Shown piece by piece: positions 48,326 to 56,856 of a stretch of 64,000 nt of DNA (within the stretch, counting starts at the first letter, position 1; each line of letters begins with the position of its first letter). Made by a program: the position numbers and the translations under genes. The notes below the pieces were generated by a model. The model did not search any database, was not told the DNA's origin, and was given only the letters and a program-made list of their open reading frames with translations. Origin of the DNA: JBBROS01 sp965213845 (GTDB lineage Bacteria; Pseudomonadota; Alphaproteobacteria; Acetobacterales; Acetobacteraceae); the NCBI GenBank assembly GCA_965213845.1, contig CBDCAI010000001.1, positions 18,361 to 82,360 of the forward strand, written 5' to 3'.

Positions 48326-49131
48326 GCTGCCGTCACCCGGACGCTGATGCCGGGCAGGCCCTCGATGAAGCCTTCCATGAGGTCGCCCGCCACGACCGGG
48401 CCCACGTTCTCCGGCGTGCCGGAATAGACGATGTCGCCCGCCACCAGCTCGAACGCCTGGGACAGCTGGCTGATCTGTTCGGCGACCGACCAGATCATGT
48501 CCTTGAGGTCGGCCGACTGGATCACGCGCCCGTTGACCTTCAGGGAGATCGCGCCGGCCTTGGGGTGGCCTGCCAGGCTGACGGGGTGGATGGGGCCGAT
48601 GGGGGCGGAGCGGTCGAACGACTTGCCGATCTCCCATGGCTTCTTCTGGTCGCCCATGCCGCGTTGCAGGTCGCGCCGGGTCATGTCGAGGCCGATGGCG
48701 TAGCCGAACACGTGGTCCAGCGCGCGCTCGATCGGGATGTTGCGCCCGCCGGAGCCGAGTGCGGCCACGAGCTCGATCTCGTGGTGGTAGTTCTTGGTCA
48801 GGCTCGGGTAGGGGTGGTCGACGACCTGGCCTGGCATGACGATCTGCACGGCGTCGGACGGCTTCTGGAAGAAGAACGGCGGTTCGCGCGTGGGGTCCGA
48901 CCCCATCTCGCGGGCGTGGGCGGCGTAGTTGCGGCCGATGCAGTAGATGCGGCGGACGGGGAAGACCTGGTTGCTCCCGACGATGGGGATCGTGTGCTGG
49001 ACCACGGTGAACGGCGTGCCGTGCTGGACCTGGGTTTGGCTTTGGGCTCGGGCGGTGCCCGCGGCGGCTGCGGCCAAGGCGGTGCCGAGCAGGAGGCCCC
49101 TGCGATGGGGGGCGCCTTTGGTGTCGGTCAT
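48322..49131 (-). CDS. Fumarylacetoacetate hydrolase family protein with export signal
   Basis: A 269-residue FAH-family protein. The fold is shown by VRRIYCIGRNYAAHAREMG, the metal-binding HHEIELVAALG (Glu-x-Glu), GYAIGLDMTRRDLQ and FELVAGDIVYSGTPENVG. Unusually, the first 30 residues look like a signal peptide with a twin arginine (HRRGLLLGTALAAAAAGTARAQ), while FAH enzymes are normally cytoplasmic. Relatives hydrolyse or decarboxylate acylpyruvates and similar diacids. It is encoded with the TRAP binding protein, so a periplasmic role is possible. A short gap separates it from the C-P lyase operon. Confidence 0.88.
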   Translation of the reverse strand: MTDTKGAPHRRGLLLGTALAAAAAGTARAQSQTQVQHGTPFTVVQHTIPIVGSNQVFPVRRIYCIGRNYAAHAREMGSDPTREPPFFFQKPSDAVQIVMPGQVVDHPYPSLTKNYHHEIELVAALGSGGRNIPIERALDHVFGYAIGLDMTRRDLQRGMGDQKKPWEIGKSFDRSAPIGPIHPVSLAGHPKAGAISLKVNGRVIQSADLKDMIWSVAEQISQLSQAFELVAGDIVYSGTPENVGPVVAGDLMEGFIEGLPGISVRVTAA

Positions 49132-49198
49132 GGTTCGTCTCCTCCGGGATGCCTGTCTTGCGGCTTGCCGGGCATCCTGTTGGAGAAGCGCTGGACGT

Positions 49199-49894
49199 TC
49201 AACCGTGCTGGCGACGCCGTGTCGGCGACGCGGCCGAGAATGAGAGGCGCTCGGCGATCAGAAAAGGTGCGTCGGGGCTGGCCTGGGTGAACAGGGTCAG
49301 CGCCTCGATCCGGCGTGGCTGGGCGAGAGCCGGCTGGAAGTGCGCTTCGGCGGCGGGGCGGATCTCGGCGCGCTCGGCATCGGTCAGGCGGCGGGTGAGC
49401 GTCATATGGAAGAACCAGGTCTCGAACACGTGGGGGTAGCCCCAGCGGGTCAGCATCGCGTCCTGCGCCGGCGGCAGGCCGTGCTGGCGGCGGCGGGCGA
49501 GCTCGGCCGGGCCGGGTGGCGCGCGGTGGGCGTCGAGCCCGGCCACGCAGGCGTCGGCCAGGGCGTGCAGCTCGGGCGAGGGCCGGGTCTCGCGCAGGGC
49601 GAGGAAGCCGGAGAGGTCGGCGACGGCGAGCGGCGGCAGGTCGAAGGGGGCGAGGGTCTCGGCGAGGGCGGCGGCGTCGGCCAGGAGGGCAGCGTAGGAG
49701 GTGGCGAGGCGCATGGGCGGCTTCAGCGTCGCGTGCAGGCCATACTGGCGGGGGCTCGCGGTCCATTCGGCGATGCCCGGCAGGTCCGGCTGGGGCAGGG
49801 TCGCGGCCGTCTCGGGGTCGCGGCCCAACCAGGCGCAGCCGGCGCGCCAGAGCGGGTCCGCGGGCGCGGGCGCGTAGTAGACGGCGACGCGCAA
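49199..49894 (-). CDS. DUF1045 protein of phosphonate operons (2H phosphoesterase-like)
   Basis: A 231-residue protein. DUF1045 members are found in C-P lyase operons and have the 2H fold with two His-x-Thr motifs, here YGLHATLKPP and FFHMTLTRRL. They may act on cyclic phosphate products, but the reaction is not known for certain. The homologous part begins RVAVYYAP; TTG 49894 was chosen, and a CTG at 49900 overlapping the phnM stop as CTGA is an alternative. It is the last gene of the phn operon. Confidence 0.88.
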   Translation of the reverse strand: MRVAVYYAPAPADPLWRAGCAWLGRDPETAATLPQPDLPGIAEWTASPRQYGLHATLKPPMRLATSYAALLADAAALAETLAPFDLPPLAVADLSGFLALRETRPSPELHALADACVAGLDAHRAPPGPAELARRRQHGLPPAQDAMLTRWGYPHVFETWFFHMTLTRRLTDAERAEIRPAAEAHFQPALAQPRRIEALTLFTQASPDAPFLIAERLSFSAASPTRRRQHG

Positions 49895-49896
49895 GA

Positions 49897-51030
49897 TCAG
49901 ATCACACGCTCGCCGGCGCGCCAGACCTCGCGGATGACGGGCATTTCCTGCCATTCGCGCAGGCGGACCAGGTCGGCGCGGAGTCCCGGTTCCAACCGGC
50001 CGCGGTCGGGCAGGCCGGCCATGCGGGCGGGGTTGGCCGTGACCATCGCCACGCCCTGGGGCAGCGTGATCCCGGCCTCGTGCACGCTGGCGAAGGCGGC
50101 TTCCACCAGGCTGGCCGGCACGTAGTCGCTGGCGAAGGCGTCGGCGGCGCCGTGCCGCACCAGCTCGGCGGCCGAGACGTTGCCGGAGTGGCTGCCGCCG
50201 CGGACGATGTTGGGTGCGCCGGCGATCACCTGCATGCCGCGGCGGTGCGCCTCGGTGGCGGCCAGCAGCGAGACGGGAAACTCGCTGAGGCGGATGCCGT
50301 CGCGGTGGTTCTCCTCGATCTCCTCGGCGGTGCGGTCGTCGTGGCTGGCCAGGATGGCGGGGTGGCCCTGCATCAGCGAAAGCAGACGTCGGCGATTGGG
50401 GGTGCGCATCTTCTCGCGCATGGCCTGCAGCTCGATGATGCGCCGGTCGATCCAGGCGGGGTCGTGCCCGTCCTTCTGGCGCATCTTGCGGTAGCGATCG
50501 AGGTTCGAGTACTGGCCCACGCCCGGCGAGTGGTCCATCAGGCTGACCATGCGGACGCGGGGGTGCCGGGCCACGGGCTCGAACAGCTCGAGCATGTCGG
50601 CTGCCGGCAGCTCGCAGCGCAGGTGCAGGAAGTGCTGGGACTTCAGCAGGCCGGTGTCGGCCAGGGCGTCGAGGTCGACGACGCCTTCGAGGAAGGTCTG
50701 GGTGCGGCCCTTGTCGAAGCCGAGGTCGCCCAGGCAGAGCGCGTCCAGCACGGTGGTGACGCCGCTGGCGGCGCACTGGGCGTCGTGCGTCAGCATGGCG
50801 GAGCGGGAGGGCCAGCGAGCGTTGCTGCGCGGCTGGACCTGGCGCTCGAGGTTGTCGGTATGGACGTCGACGACGCCGGGCATGATCGTGTCGCCGCCGA
50901 CGTCCTGCGCGCCGGGGGCGGTGCTGGGGCCGGGCTGGACGTCCGTGATGGTGTCGCCGTCGAGCACGATGGTGCCGTGCAGCAGGCGGTCGGGCAGCAC
51001 GAGGCGGGCATTGGTCAGGATGGTGGTCAT
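49897..51030 (-). CDS. phnM: Alpha-D-ribose 1-methylphosphonate 5-triphosphate diphosphatase
   Basis: A 377-residue amidohydrolase-fold enzyme that removes pyrophosphate from the ribose-triphosphate intermediate before C-P bond cleavage. Metal ligands lie in VVDVHTDNLERQVQPR (His-x-Asp in place of His-x-His, as in PhnM) and MVSLMDHSPG; LASHDDRT and the late ASDYVPASLV complete the site. ATG 51030 overlaps the phnL stop. Confidence 0.95.
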   Translation of the reverse strand: MTTILTNARLVLPDRLLHGTIVLDGDTITDVQPGPSTAPGAQDVGGDTIMPGVVDVHTDNLERQVQPRSNARWPSRSAMLTHDAQCAASGVTTVLDALCLGDLGFDKGRTQTFLEGVVDLDALADTGLLKSQHFLHLRCELPAADMLELFEPVARHPRVRMVSLMDHSPGVGQYSNLDRYRKMRQKDGHDPAWIDRRIIELQAMREKMRTPNRRRLLSLMQGHPAILASHDDRTAEEIEENHRDGIRLSEFPVSLLAATEAHRRGMQVIAGAPNIVRGGSHSGNVSAAELVRHGAADAFASDYVPASLVEAAFASVHEAGITLPQGVAMVTANPARMAGLPDRGRLEPGLRADLVRLREWQEMPVIREVWRAGERVI

Positions 51031-51749
51031 GCAGCGTCCTGCAGCGGGAGTATGGTCAGGGTCGAATCGGCGACGGCGTCGCGTACCTCCCTATCATGGA
51101 AGATGCCGACGATGGCGGCGCCGCGCGCCTTGGCCTCAAGGATCATCGCGACGACGACCGCGACGTTGGCCGGGTCGAGCGAGGCGGTGGGCTCGTCCAG
51201 CAGCAGCACCGGGTGCCCTGCGACGAAGCCGCGGGCCAGGTTGACCCGCTGCTGCTCGCCGCCGGAGAAGGTGGCGGGCGGCAGGCCGTGCAGGCGGGCG
51301 GGGATGTTGAGGCGCAGCAGCAGGCGCTCGGCGTCGGCGCGGGCCGTGTCGGGGCCGGCCCCCCGCAGCATGGCGGCTTCGGCCACGACGGCCAGGGCGG
51401 GCACGCGGGGCATGGTGCGGAGGAACTGGCTGACGTAACCCAGCGTGTCGCGGCGGACGGCCAGCACGGTGCGGGGGTCGCTGGCGGCGATGTCGACCAG
51501 GGTGCCGCCGTGGTTGACCAGAATGCGGCCGCGGTCGATGCGGTAGTTGCCGTGCAGGGCGCGCATGAGGGTGGACTTGCCGGCGCCGGAGGGGCCGCTG
51601 AGCGCCAGGCACTGGCCGGCCCCGACCTCGAGCGCGACCCCATCCAGGACGGGCAGCACGATGCCGCCTTGCAGGTGGAGGACGAACGTCTTTCCGACGG
51701 CTTCGGCGCGCAGCATGACGGCCGGACCGGGGGGGCCGTTGCGGGTCAT
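51027..51749 (-). CDS. phnL: Phosphonate C-P lyase system protein PhnL
   Basis: A 240-residue ABC-type ATPase without membrane partners. Walker A GPSGAGKST, signature FSGGEQQRVNLAR and Walker B VLLLDEPTASLD are intact. PhnL binds the PhnK-decorated C-P lyase core complex and is needed for activity in vivo. The start overlaps the end of phnK. LGYVSQFLRTMPRVPALAVVAE is a PhnL-type block. Confidence 0.95.
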   Translation of the reverse strand: MTRNGPPGPAVMLRAEAVGKTFVLHLQGGIVLPVLDGVALEVGAGQCLALSGPSGAGKSTLMRALHGNYRIDRGRILVNHGGTLVDIAASDPRTVLAVRRDTLGYVSQFLRTMPRVPALAVVAEAAMLRGAGPDTARADAERLLLRLNIPARLHGLPPATFSGGEQQRVNLARGFVAGHPVLLLDEPTASLDPANVAVVVAMILEAKARGAAIVGIFHDREVRDAVADSTLTILPLQDAA

Positions 51750-52534
51750 GCCTGGAGGACCGAGCTGACGAGCAGCTGGGTGTAGGCGTGCTGCGGGTCG
51801 TCCAGCACCTGGTCGGTCAGGCCCGTCTCCACCACCCGGCCGCGCTGCATGACCATGATGCGGCCGGCCAGCAGCCGGGCGACGGCGATGTCGTGGGTGA
51901 CGAGCACGACGGCGATGCCGAGGCGGGCGACGAGGGTGCGGATGAGGTCCAGCAGGCGCGCCTGGACCGAGACGTCGAGCCCGCCGGTCGGCTCGTCCAT
52001 GAACACCAGGCGTGGATGGGTGACGAGGGTGCGGGCGATCTGCAGGCGCTGCAGCATGCCGCCCGAGAAGGTGTGCGGCAGGTCGTCGACGCGTTCCGGG
52101 GGGATCTCGACCTGGTGCAGCCAGTCGATGGCGGCCTCGCGGATCCGGCCGTAGTGGCGGCTGCCCTGGGCCATCAGGCGCTCGCCGATGTTGCCGCCGG
52201 CCGAGACGCGCATCCGCAGGGACTCGCGGGGGTTCTGGTGCACGAAGCCCCAGTCGGAGCGGTGGAGCGCGCGCAGCCGCGGGGCCGGCATGTCCAGCAG
52301 GTCCTGCACGGTGCCGTCGGGGGTGCGCACCCGGACGCTGCCCGTGTCGGGGCGCAGGCGGCCCGAGACGACGTCGAGCAGCGTCGTCTTGCCCGAGCCG
52401 GATTCGCCAACGATGGCGAGCACCTCGCCGGGCCAGAGGTCGAGGTCGACACCGTCGAGGGCGGTGATCGGGCCGAAACGGAGGTCGAGGCCGCGGGCGG
52501 CGAGCAGGGTGCCGGTCACGTCGCGGCCGGTCAT
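51746..52534 (-). CDS. phnK: Phosphonate C-P lyase system protein PhnK
   Basis: A 262-residue ABC-type ATPase that docks on PhnJ of the core complex. Walker A GESGSGKTT, signature FSGGMLQRLQIAR, Walker B LVFMDEPTGGLDVSVQ, and the SDWGFVHQNPRESLRMRVSAGGNIGERL block are typical for PhnK. ATG 52534 overlaps the phnJ stop as ATGA; the frame extends 18 codons upstream only as a shadow. Confidence 0.95.
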   Translation of the reverse strand: MTGRDVTGTLLAARGLDLRFGPITALDGVDLDLWPGEVLAIVGESGSGKTTLLDVVSGRLRPDTGSVRVRTPDGTVQDLLDMPAPRLRALHRSDWGFVHQNPRESLRMRVSAGGNIGERLMAQGSRHYGRIREAAIDWLHQVEIPPERVDDLPHTFSGGMLQRLQIARTLVTHPRLVFMDEPTGGLDVSVQARLLDLIRTLVARLGIAVVLVTHDIAVARLLAGRIMVMQRGRVVETGLTDQVLDDPQHAYTQLLVSSVLQA

Positions 52535-53373
52535 TCCGCGGCTTCCCTTGCGGCGACGCGGCCGGCGCAGAAGTCGGTGTCGGAACACACGTACATGCGG
52601 GTACCCCGGTCGTCGGTCACGACCTCGTCGAGGTAGCTGTCGGCGGCGGCGCAGAGTTCGCAGACGTGGGGCGCGCGGCTGGGGCGGAAGGGGTGGTCGT
52701 CGAAGTCCAGGCTGCGGACGTCGGTATGGGGCGGGATGGCGTACAGCCGCTTCTCGCGCCCGGCGCCGAACAGCTGCAGGGCGGCCATGCGGTGCATCTT
52801 GGGATTGTCGAAGGCGGGGATGGGCGAGGGTGACATCAGGTAGCGGCCGTTCACCATCACGGGGTAGTCGTAGCTGGTGGCGACATGGCCGAAGCGGGTG
52901 ATGTCCTCATAGAGCTTGACGTGCATGAGGCCGTACTCCGCCAGGCCGTGCATGCGCCGCGTCTCGGCCCGGCTGGGCTGCAGCCTGGACAGGGGTTCGG
53001 GCTGCGGCACCTGGTAGACCAGGATCTGCGTCGCGGTCAGGGGCTGTTCGGGGATGCGGTGCCGGGTCTGGACGATGGTGGCCTGGTCGGTGTGGGTCGT
53101 GGTCCGCACGCCGGCGACGCGGGCGAAGAAGCGGCGGATGCTGACGGCGTTGGTGGTGTCGTCGGCCCCCTGGTCGATGACCTTCAGCACGTCCTGCGGT
53201 CCCAGGATGCTGGCGGTGACCTGGATGCCGCCGGTGCCCCAGCCATAGGGCAGCGGCATCTCGCGGCTGCCGAAGGGGACCTGGTGGCCGGGGATCGCGA
53301 CGGCCTTCAGCAGGGCGCGGCGGATCATGCGCTTGGTCTGTTCGTCGAGGTAGGCGAAGTTGTAGTCGGTCAT
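52531..53373 (-). CDS. phnJ: Alpha-D-ribose 1-methylphosphonate 5-phosphate C-P lyase
   Basis: A 280-residue radical-SAM enzyme that breaks the carbon-phosphorus bond. The four essential cysteines are at 238, 241, 263 and 269, the same spacing as in the well-studied enterobacterial enzyme, so both the 4Fe-4S cluster and the thiyl-radical Cys are conserved. The N-terminal YNFAYLDEQTKRMIRRA block and LPYGWGTGGIQVTASILG are also diagnostic. The start overlaps the phnI stop. Confidence 0.97.
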   Translation of the reverse strand: MTDYNFAYLDEQTKRMIRRALLKAVAIPGHQVPFGSREMPLPYGWGTGGIQVTASILGPQDVLKVIDQGADDTTNAVSIRRFFARVAGVRTTTHTDQATIVQTRHRIPEQPLTATQILVYQVPQPEPLSRLQPSRAETRRMHGLAEYGLMHVKLYEDITRFGHVATSYDYPVMVNGRYLMSPSPIPAFDNPKMHRMAALQLFGAGREKRLYAIPPHTDVRSLDFDDHPFRPSRAPHVCELCAAADSYLDEVVTDDRGTRMYVCSDTDFCAGRVAAREAAE

Positions 53374-54443
53374 GCCGGGGCACCCGGCGCGCCGTCGCGG
53401 CGCATGCGGCGGACCGTCTCCAGCTCGGCCTGAAAGTCCACGTAGTGCGGCAGCTTCAGGTGTTCGACGAAGCCGGTGCCCTCCACGTTGTCGGCGTGGT
53501 ACAGCACGAACTCGGCATCCTGCGCGGGCGCGTCCACCGGCTCGTTCAGCTCCGCGGCGCGCAGGGCGCGGTCCACGAGGGCCATGCCCATGGCCTTGCG
53601 CTCGCCCTGGCCGAAGCACAGGCCATAGCCGCGGGTGAACTGCGGCGGCTGGGTCTTCGAGCCGTGGAACTGGTTGACCATCTGGCATTCCGTGAGCGTC
53701 AGGGCGCCGATGTCGATGGGGAAGCCCAGCTCCGGCGGGGTGATGAAGACGTCCACCGCGCCGACCCGCAGCTCGCCGACGAAGGGGTGGGCGCCGCCAT
53801 AGCCGCGCTGGGTGGAGTAGCCCATGGCGAGCAGGAAGCCCTCGTCGCCGCGGGCCAGGGCCTGCAGCCGGACGTCGCGGCCGGCGGGGAAGGCGAGGGG
53901 CTGGCGGGTGATGTCGCCGGGCGTGGCGGAGGAGTGGGGTGGGTCGGGCTCGACGAGGCCTTCCTGGCCCAGGATGGCGAAGGCGGGCGGCAGCGGGGCG
54001 TCGGTCGCCGGGGCTTCGGCCGGGGCGGCGGGCGCTTCGGGCAGCACGGGGTCGAGCAGGCGGTGGGTGTAGTCGGTGGTGGGGCCCAGCAGCTGCCCGC
54101 CCGGCAGGTCCTTGAAGATGGCCGAGACCCGGCGGCTCACCCGCATCGACGCGGTGTCCACGGGGTAGCTGCTGGCGAAGCGCGGCAGGGTGGTGCGGTA
54201 GGCGCGGAGCAGGAAAGCGGCCTCGATCAGGTCGCCCTGGGCCTGCAGGATGGCGCGGGCGGCCAGCATGGGGTCGTGGCAGGCGCCCTCGGCCATCACG
54301 CGGTCGACGGCGCGGCCGAGCTGGGCCTGGACCTGGTCCGGGGTGAGGGCGGGCAGGGCCGGGTCGCCCCTCCGCTGGCTGGCGAGCCAGGCATGGGCGG
54401 CGTCGATCGCCCGCTCGCCGCCCTTGACCGCGACATAGGCCAT
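53370..54443 (-). CDS. phnI: Carbon-phosphorus lyase complex subunit PhnI
   Basis: A 357-residue subunit that, with PhnGHL, makes the N-glycosidic attack of phosphonate on the ribose of ATP. It begins YVAVKGGERAIDAAHAWLA and contains LLGPTTDYTHRLLDPVL and GFPIDIGALTLTECQMVNQF, all typical of PhnI. The Ala/Pro-rich insert about residues 133-149 is longer than needed. The start shares one base with the phnH stop. Confidence 0.96.
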   Translation of the reverse strand: MAYVAVKGGERAIDAAHAWLASQRRGDPALPALTPDQVQAQLGRAVDRVMAEGACHDPMLAARAILQAQGDLIEAAFLLRAYRTTLPRFASSYPVDTASMRVSRRVSAIFKDLPGGQLLGPTTDYTHRLLDPVLPEAPAAPAEAPATDAPLPPAFAILGQEGLVEPDPPHSSATPGDITRQPLAFPAGRDVRLQALARGDEGFLLAMGYSTQRGYGGAHPFVGELRVGAVDVFITPPELGFPIDIGALTLTECQMVNQFHGSKTQPPQFTRGYGLCFGQGERKAMGMALVDRALRAAELNEPVDAPAQDAEFVLYHADNVEGTGFVEHLKLPHYVDFQAELETVRRMRRDGAPGAPA

Positions 54444-55027
54444 CAGCCCTCCGTGACGCGCAAGGTGCGGGGGAATGCCGCGAGGCGGGACCCGGCGCAG
54501 AGCACGAGGTCGATGCCGCGGGGGAAGCGGGCGTGGTTGTGCGCCCAGTCCGCGAGGAAGCCGGGCGGCAGGCCTTCGATCGCCAGGGTGGCGGGGGCGG
54601 CGAGGCCCGGACCCTCAAGCCGGTAGCGAGGGCCCGTGCCGAAGGCGGCGACCTGCAGGATGAGCGTGGCGCCCTGTTCCGGCGCGTCGTCCGACCCGGC
54701 GGCGAAGCCCGCCAGGGGAAGGGGGGCGAGCGCCAGGCCGAAGCTGGCTTCGGGCCGGGGCACCAGGGGGGCGCCGCAATGAAAGCCGATCCAGGCGGCG
54801 AGCGGGGCGGCGCGGGGGTCGAGCCAGAGCCCGGTCTCCGCGTCCACCAGGGTCAGCAGGACGGCGGCGGTCGCGGGGTCGAGCGGCGCCGGGGGGTGGG
54901 GGGGCGTGGCGACCGTGTGGACGGTCCCGGGGCGGGCCATGGCGTCCAGCACGGCACGGAAGCAGGACTGGCTGTCGAGCACGGGGTCGGCGAAACCCGG
55001 CGTGAGGCTGGCGTTCTGCACGGTCAA
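54443..55027 (-). CDS. phnH: C-P lyase subunit PhnH
   Basis: A 194-residue PLP-transferase-like fold subunit of the C-P lyase core that lacks the PLP lysine. Typical features are LTPGFADPVLDSQSCFRAVLDAMARPG at the start, LLTLVDAETGLWL and FPRGIDLVLCAGSRLAAFPRT at the end. TTG 55027 overlaps the phnG stop as TTGA; GTG 55021 is the alternative start. Confidence 0.94.
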   Translation of the reverse strand: MTVQNASLTPGFADPVLDSQSCFRAVLDAMARPGTVHTVATPPHPPAPLDPATAAVLLTLVDAETGLWLDPRAAPLAAWIGFHCGAPLVPRPEASFGLALAPLPLAGFAAGSDDAPEQGATLILQVAAFGTGPRYRLEGPGLAAPATLAIEGLPPGFLADWAHNHARFPRGIDLVLCAGSRLAAFPRTLRVTEG

Positions 55028-55506
55028 CCCCGCATCGTCGCCATGGTGAAGAACTGCACCTGGGTCGCCGCGGCCCGGCGCGCGGTTTCGGCCCGGGCGG
55101 CCTGCTGCGTGGCGGCGAGGGGGCGGATGACGGCGTCGTGGACGGCGTCGTGCCGGGCCGGGTCCTGCAGGGCGGCGTCGAGGGCTGCGGCCAGCTCGGC
55201 GGCGCGGAGGTCGCGGCCGAGGCAATAGGCATGGCCGAGCTGGCCACCCTCGGCCCGGACGGTGCAGCGCGCGACGGTGGCCTCGCCGAGGTTGAAGGCC
55301 TGGCCGGTGCCGCCGGCGCGGCCCTGGAGCATGACGAGGCCGAGCTCGGGCCCGCGCAGGCGCTGGTAGGCTGGCAGCAGGGGTGCGGCGAGACGCTCGA
55401 GCTCGGAGGCGGGGGCGCGGGCCAGGATGGCCATCCAGGCCTGCCGGGCGGCGTGTTCCAGCGGCGGCTCGGGCGGTGCGGCGTCGGATCGGGGAGGGGC
55501 TGTCAC
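55024..55506 (-). CDS. phnG: C-P lyase subunit PhnG
   Basis: A 160-residue subunit of the C-P lyase core. RQAWMAILARAPASELERL, LVMLQGRAGGTGQAFNLGEATVARCTVR and HAYCLGRDLRAAELAAALDA match the family over its whole length. The start is GTG 55506, the first gene of phnGHIJKLM. A palindrome that suits PhnF lies 18-29 bp upstream of the start. Confidence 0.94.
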   Translation of the reverse strand: MTAPPRSDAAPPEPPLEHAARQAWMAILARAPASELERLAAPLLPAYQRLRGPELGLVMLQGRAGGTGQAFNLGEATVARCTVRAEGGQLGHAYCLGRDLRAAELAAALDAALQDPARHDAVHDAVIRPLAATQQAARAETARRAAATQVQFFTMATMRG

Positions 55507-55523
55507 GTCGGGACCCGTGCTTG

Positions 55524-55535
55524 TTGTCTAGACAA
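55524..55535. promoter_or_regulatory. Probable PhnF operator
   Basis: TTGTCTAGACAA is a perfect 12-bp palindrome in the 77-bp space between divergent phnG and phnF. Its core GTCTAGAC fits the GT-M-TA-K-AC pattern known for HutC-type GntR regulators. Position and neighbour together make repression of phnG by PhnF likely. Confidence 0.75.
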
Positions 55536-55583
55536 GTAGGCGGCGCTTCCTGTAGCGTCAAGCCGGTTCAGGATGATGATTGC

Positions 55584-56315
55584 ATGACGGACCCCGCTGG
55601 GGCGCCCCGGCCCACCCCCCCGCTCTGGCGGCGCATCGCGCAGGCGCTCTCGGCCGAGATCGGGCCCGGTGGGCTGCCTCCCGGCGCGCGCCTGCCGACG
55701 GAGGCGCAGCTGGCGGCGCGCTTCGCGGTCAACCGGCACACGGTGCGGCGCGCGCTCGAGAGCCTGGTGCGGACGGGGCTGGTGCGGGTGGAGCAGGGGC
55801 GCGGGTCGTTCGTGGCGGACGACGTGATCGACTATCCCGTGACGGGCCGCACCCGGTTCAACGAGTGGATCCGCAAGCAGAACCGGGAGCCGACGGGCCA
55901 GGTGCTGCACGTGAAGTCCGTGGCCTGTACCGCCCTGGTGGCGGCCGGGCTGGGGGTGGCGCGCGGCAGCATGGTGGCGACGCTGGAACGGCTGGGCCTG
56001 GCCGACGGGGTGCCGGTCAGCCTGGGCAGCCACTACTTCGTGCCGGGGCGCCTGCCGGGCATCCTGGAGGCGCTGCGGACGCAGCCCACCATCTCGGCGG
56101 CGCTGGAGGCGGTGGGGGTGGCCGACTATGCGCGGCTGAGCACGCGGGTCTCGGCGCGGATGCCGACGGCGACGGAGGCCGGGCTGCTGCAGGTGGGGCG
56201 CACACGGCCCCTGCTGGTGTGCGAGAACACGAACGTGGACCGGGGCGGCGGCGTGGTGGAGTTCGGCCTCACCCGCTACCCGAGCACGCGGGTGCAGGTG
56301 GTGTTCGAACCTTAG
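55584..56315 (+). CDS. phnF: Phosphonate operon regulator PhnF (GntR/HutC family)
   Basis: A 243-residue repressor-type protein. The winged helix is at about 10-78 (LPTEAQLAARFAVNRHTVRRALESLVRTGLVRVEQGRGSFV, in two blocks), followed by a UTRA ligand domain from about 90 with TRFNEWI and RYPSTRVQVVFEP at the end. It is divergent from phnG and flanks the palindrome at 55524-55535. AGGATG lies nine bases before ATG 55584. Ligand is probably phosphate or a phosphonate-derived metabolite. Confidence 0.92.
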   Translation: MTDPAGAPRPTPPLWRRIAQALSAEIGPGGLPPGARLPTEAQLAARFAVNRHTVRRALESLVRTGLVRVEQGRGSFVADDVIDYPVTGRTRFNEWIRKQNREPTGQVLHVKSVACTALVAAGLGVARGSMVATLERLGLADGVPVSLGSHYFVPGRLPGILEALRTQPTISAALEAVGVADYARLSTRVSARMPTATEAGLLQVGRTRPLLVCENTNVDRGGGVVEFGLTRYPSTRVQVVFEP

Positions 56316-56338
56316 GGCCCTGACCTCCTTAAGGCCCT
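56314..56338. terminator. Weak hairpin between convergent phnF and tadA
   Basis: AGGGCC (56314-56319) pairs with GGCCCT (56333-56338) around 13 bases, starting in the phnF stop codon. There is no T run, so a terminator role is only possible. Confidence 0.3.
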
Positions 56339-56357
56339 GCCCTCGGGGCAACCGCGT

Positions 56358-56813
56358 TCAGCCCCGCAGGTCTGCGAAGAAGCCGCGCAGCAGGGCGGCG
56401 CAGTCCTGTTCGCGGACGCCGCCCAGCACCTCGGGGCGGTGCAGGCAGCCGGGTTGGGCGAACAGGCGGGGGCCGTGGTCGACGCCGCCGCCCTTCGGGT
56501 CGTAGGCGCCGAACACCAGGCGGGCGACGCGGAAATGCACCAGGGCGGCCGCGCACATCGGGCAGGGCTCCAGCGTCACGACCAGGGTGCAGCCCAGCAG
56601 GCGGGGCGTGCCCAGGCGGCGGCCGGCCTCGCGCAGCACCAGCAGCTCGGCATGGGCGCTGGCGTCGTGGTCCTGCTCCACGCGGTTGCCGGCCTCGGCC
56701 AGCACGGCGCCGCCGGGGCCCAGCACGACGGCGCCCACCGGCACCTCGCCCCGGGCGGCGGCGGCGCGCGCGGCGTCCAGCGCGCGCCCCATCGCGGCGG
56801 CCTCGACACGCAT
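56358..56813 (-). CDS. tadA: tRNA-specific adenosine deaminase / nucleoside deaminase
   Basis: A 151-residue zinc deaminase of the cytidine deaminase fold. The zinc site is HAE (SAHAELLVLREAG) plus PCPMCAAAL, with a VPVGAVV strand before it. TadA makes inosine at the wobble base of tRNA-Arg. A guanine deaminase-like member cannot be excluded, but length, HAE/PCxxC spacing and the FxxxR tail (LLRGFFADLR) fit TadA. ATG 56813 gives the family start; the frame extends 23 codons upstream. Confidence 0.88.
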   Translation of the reverse strand: MRVEAAAMGRALDAARAAAARGEVPVGAVVLGPGGAVLAEAGNRVEQDHDASAHAELLVLREAGRRLGTPRLLGCTLVVTLEPCPMCAAALVHFRVARLVFGAYDPKGGGVDHGPRLFAQPGCLHRPEVLGGVREQDCAALLRGFFADLRG

Positions 56814-56856
56814 CGTGCTTGCTCCGGCTCCCTCAGGGGCGCTACTCACGCCCCCT

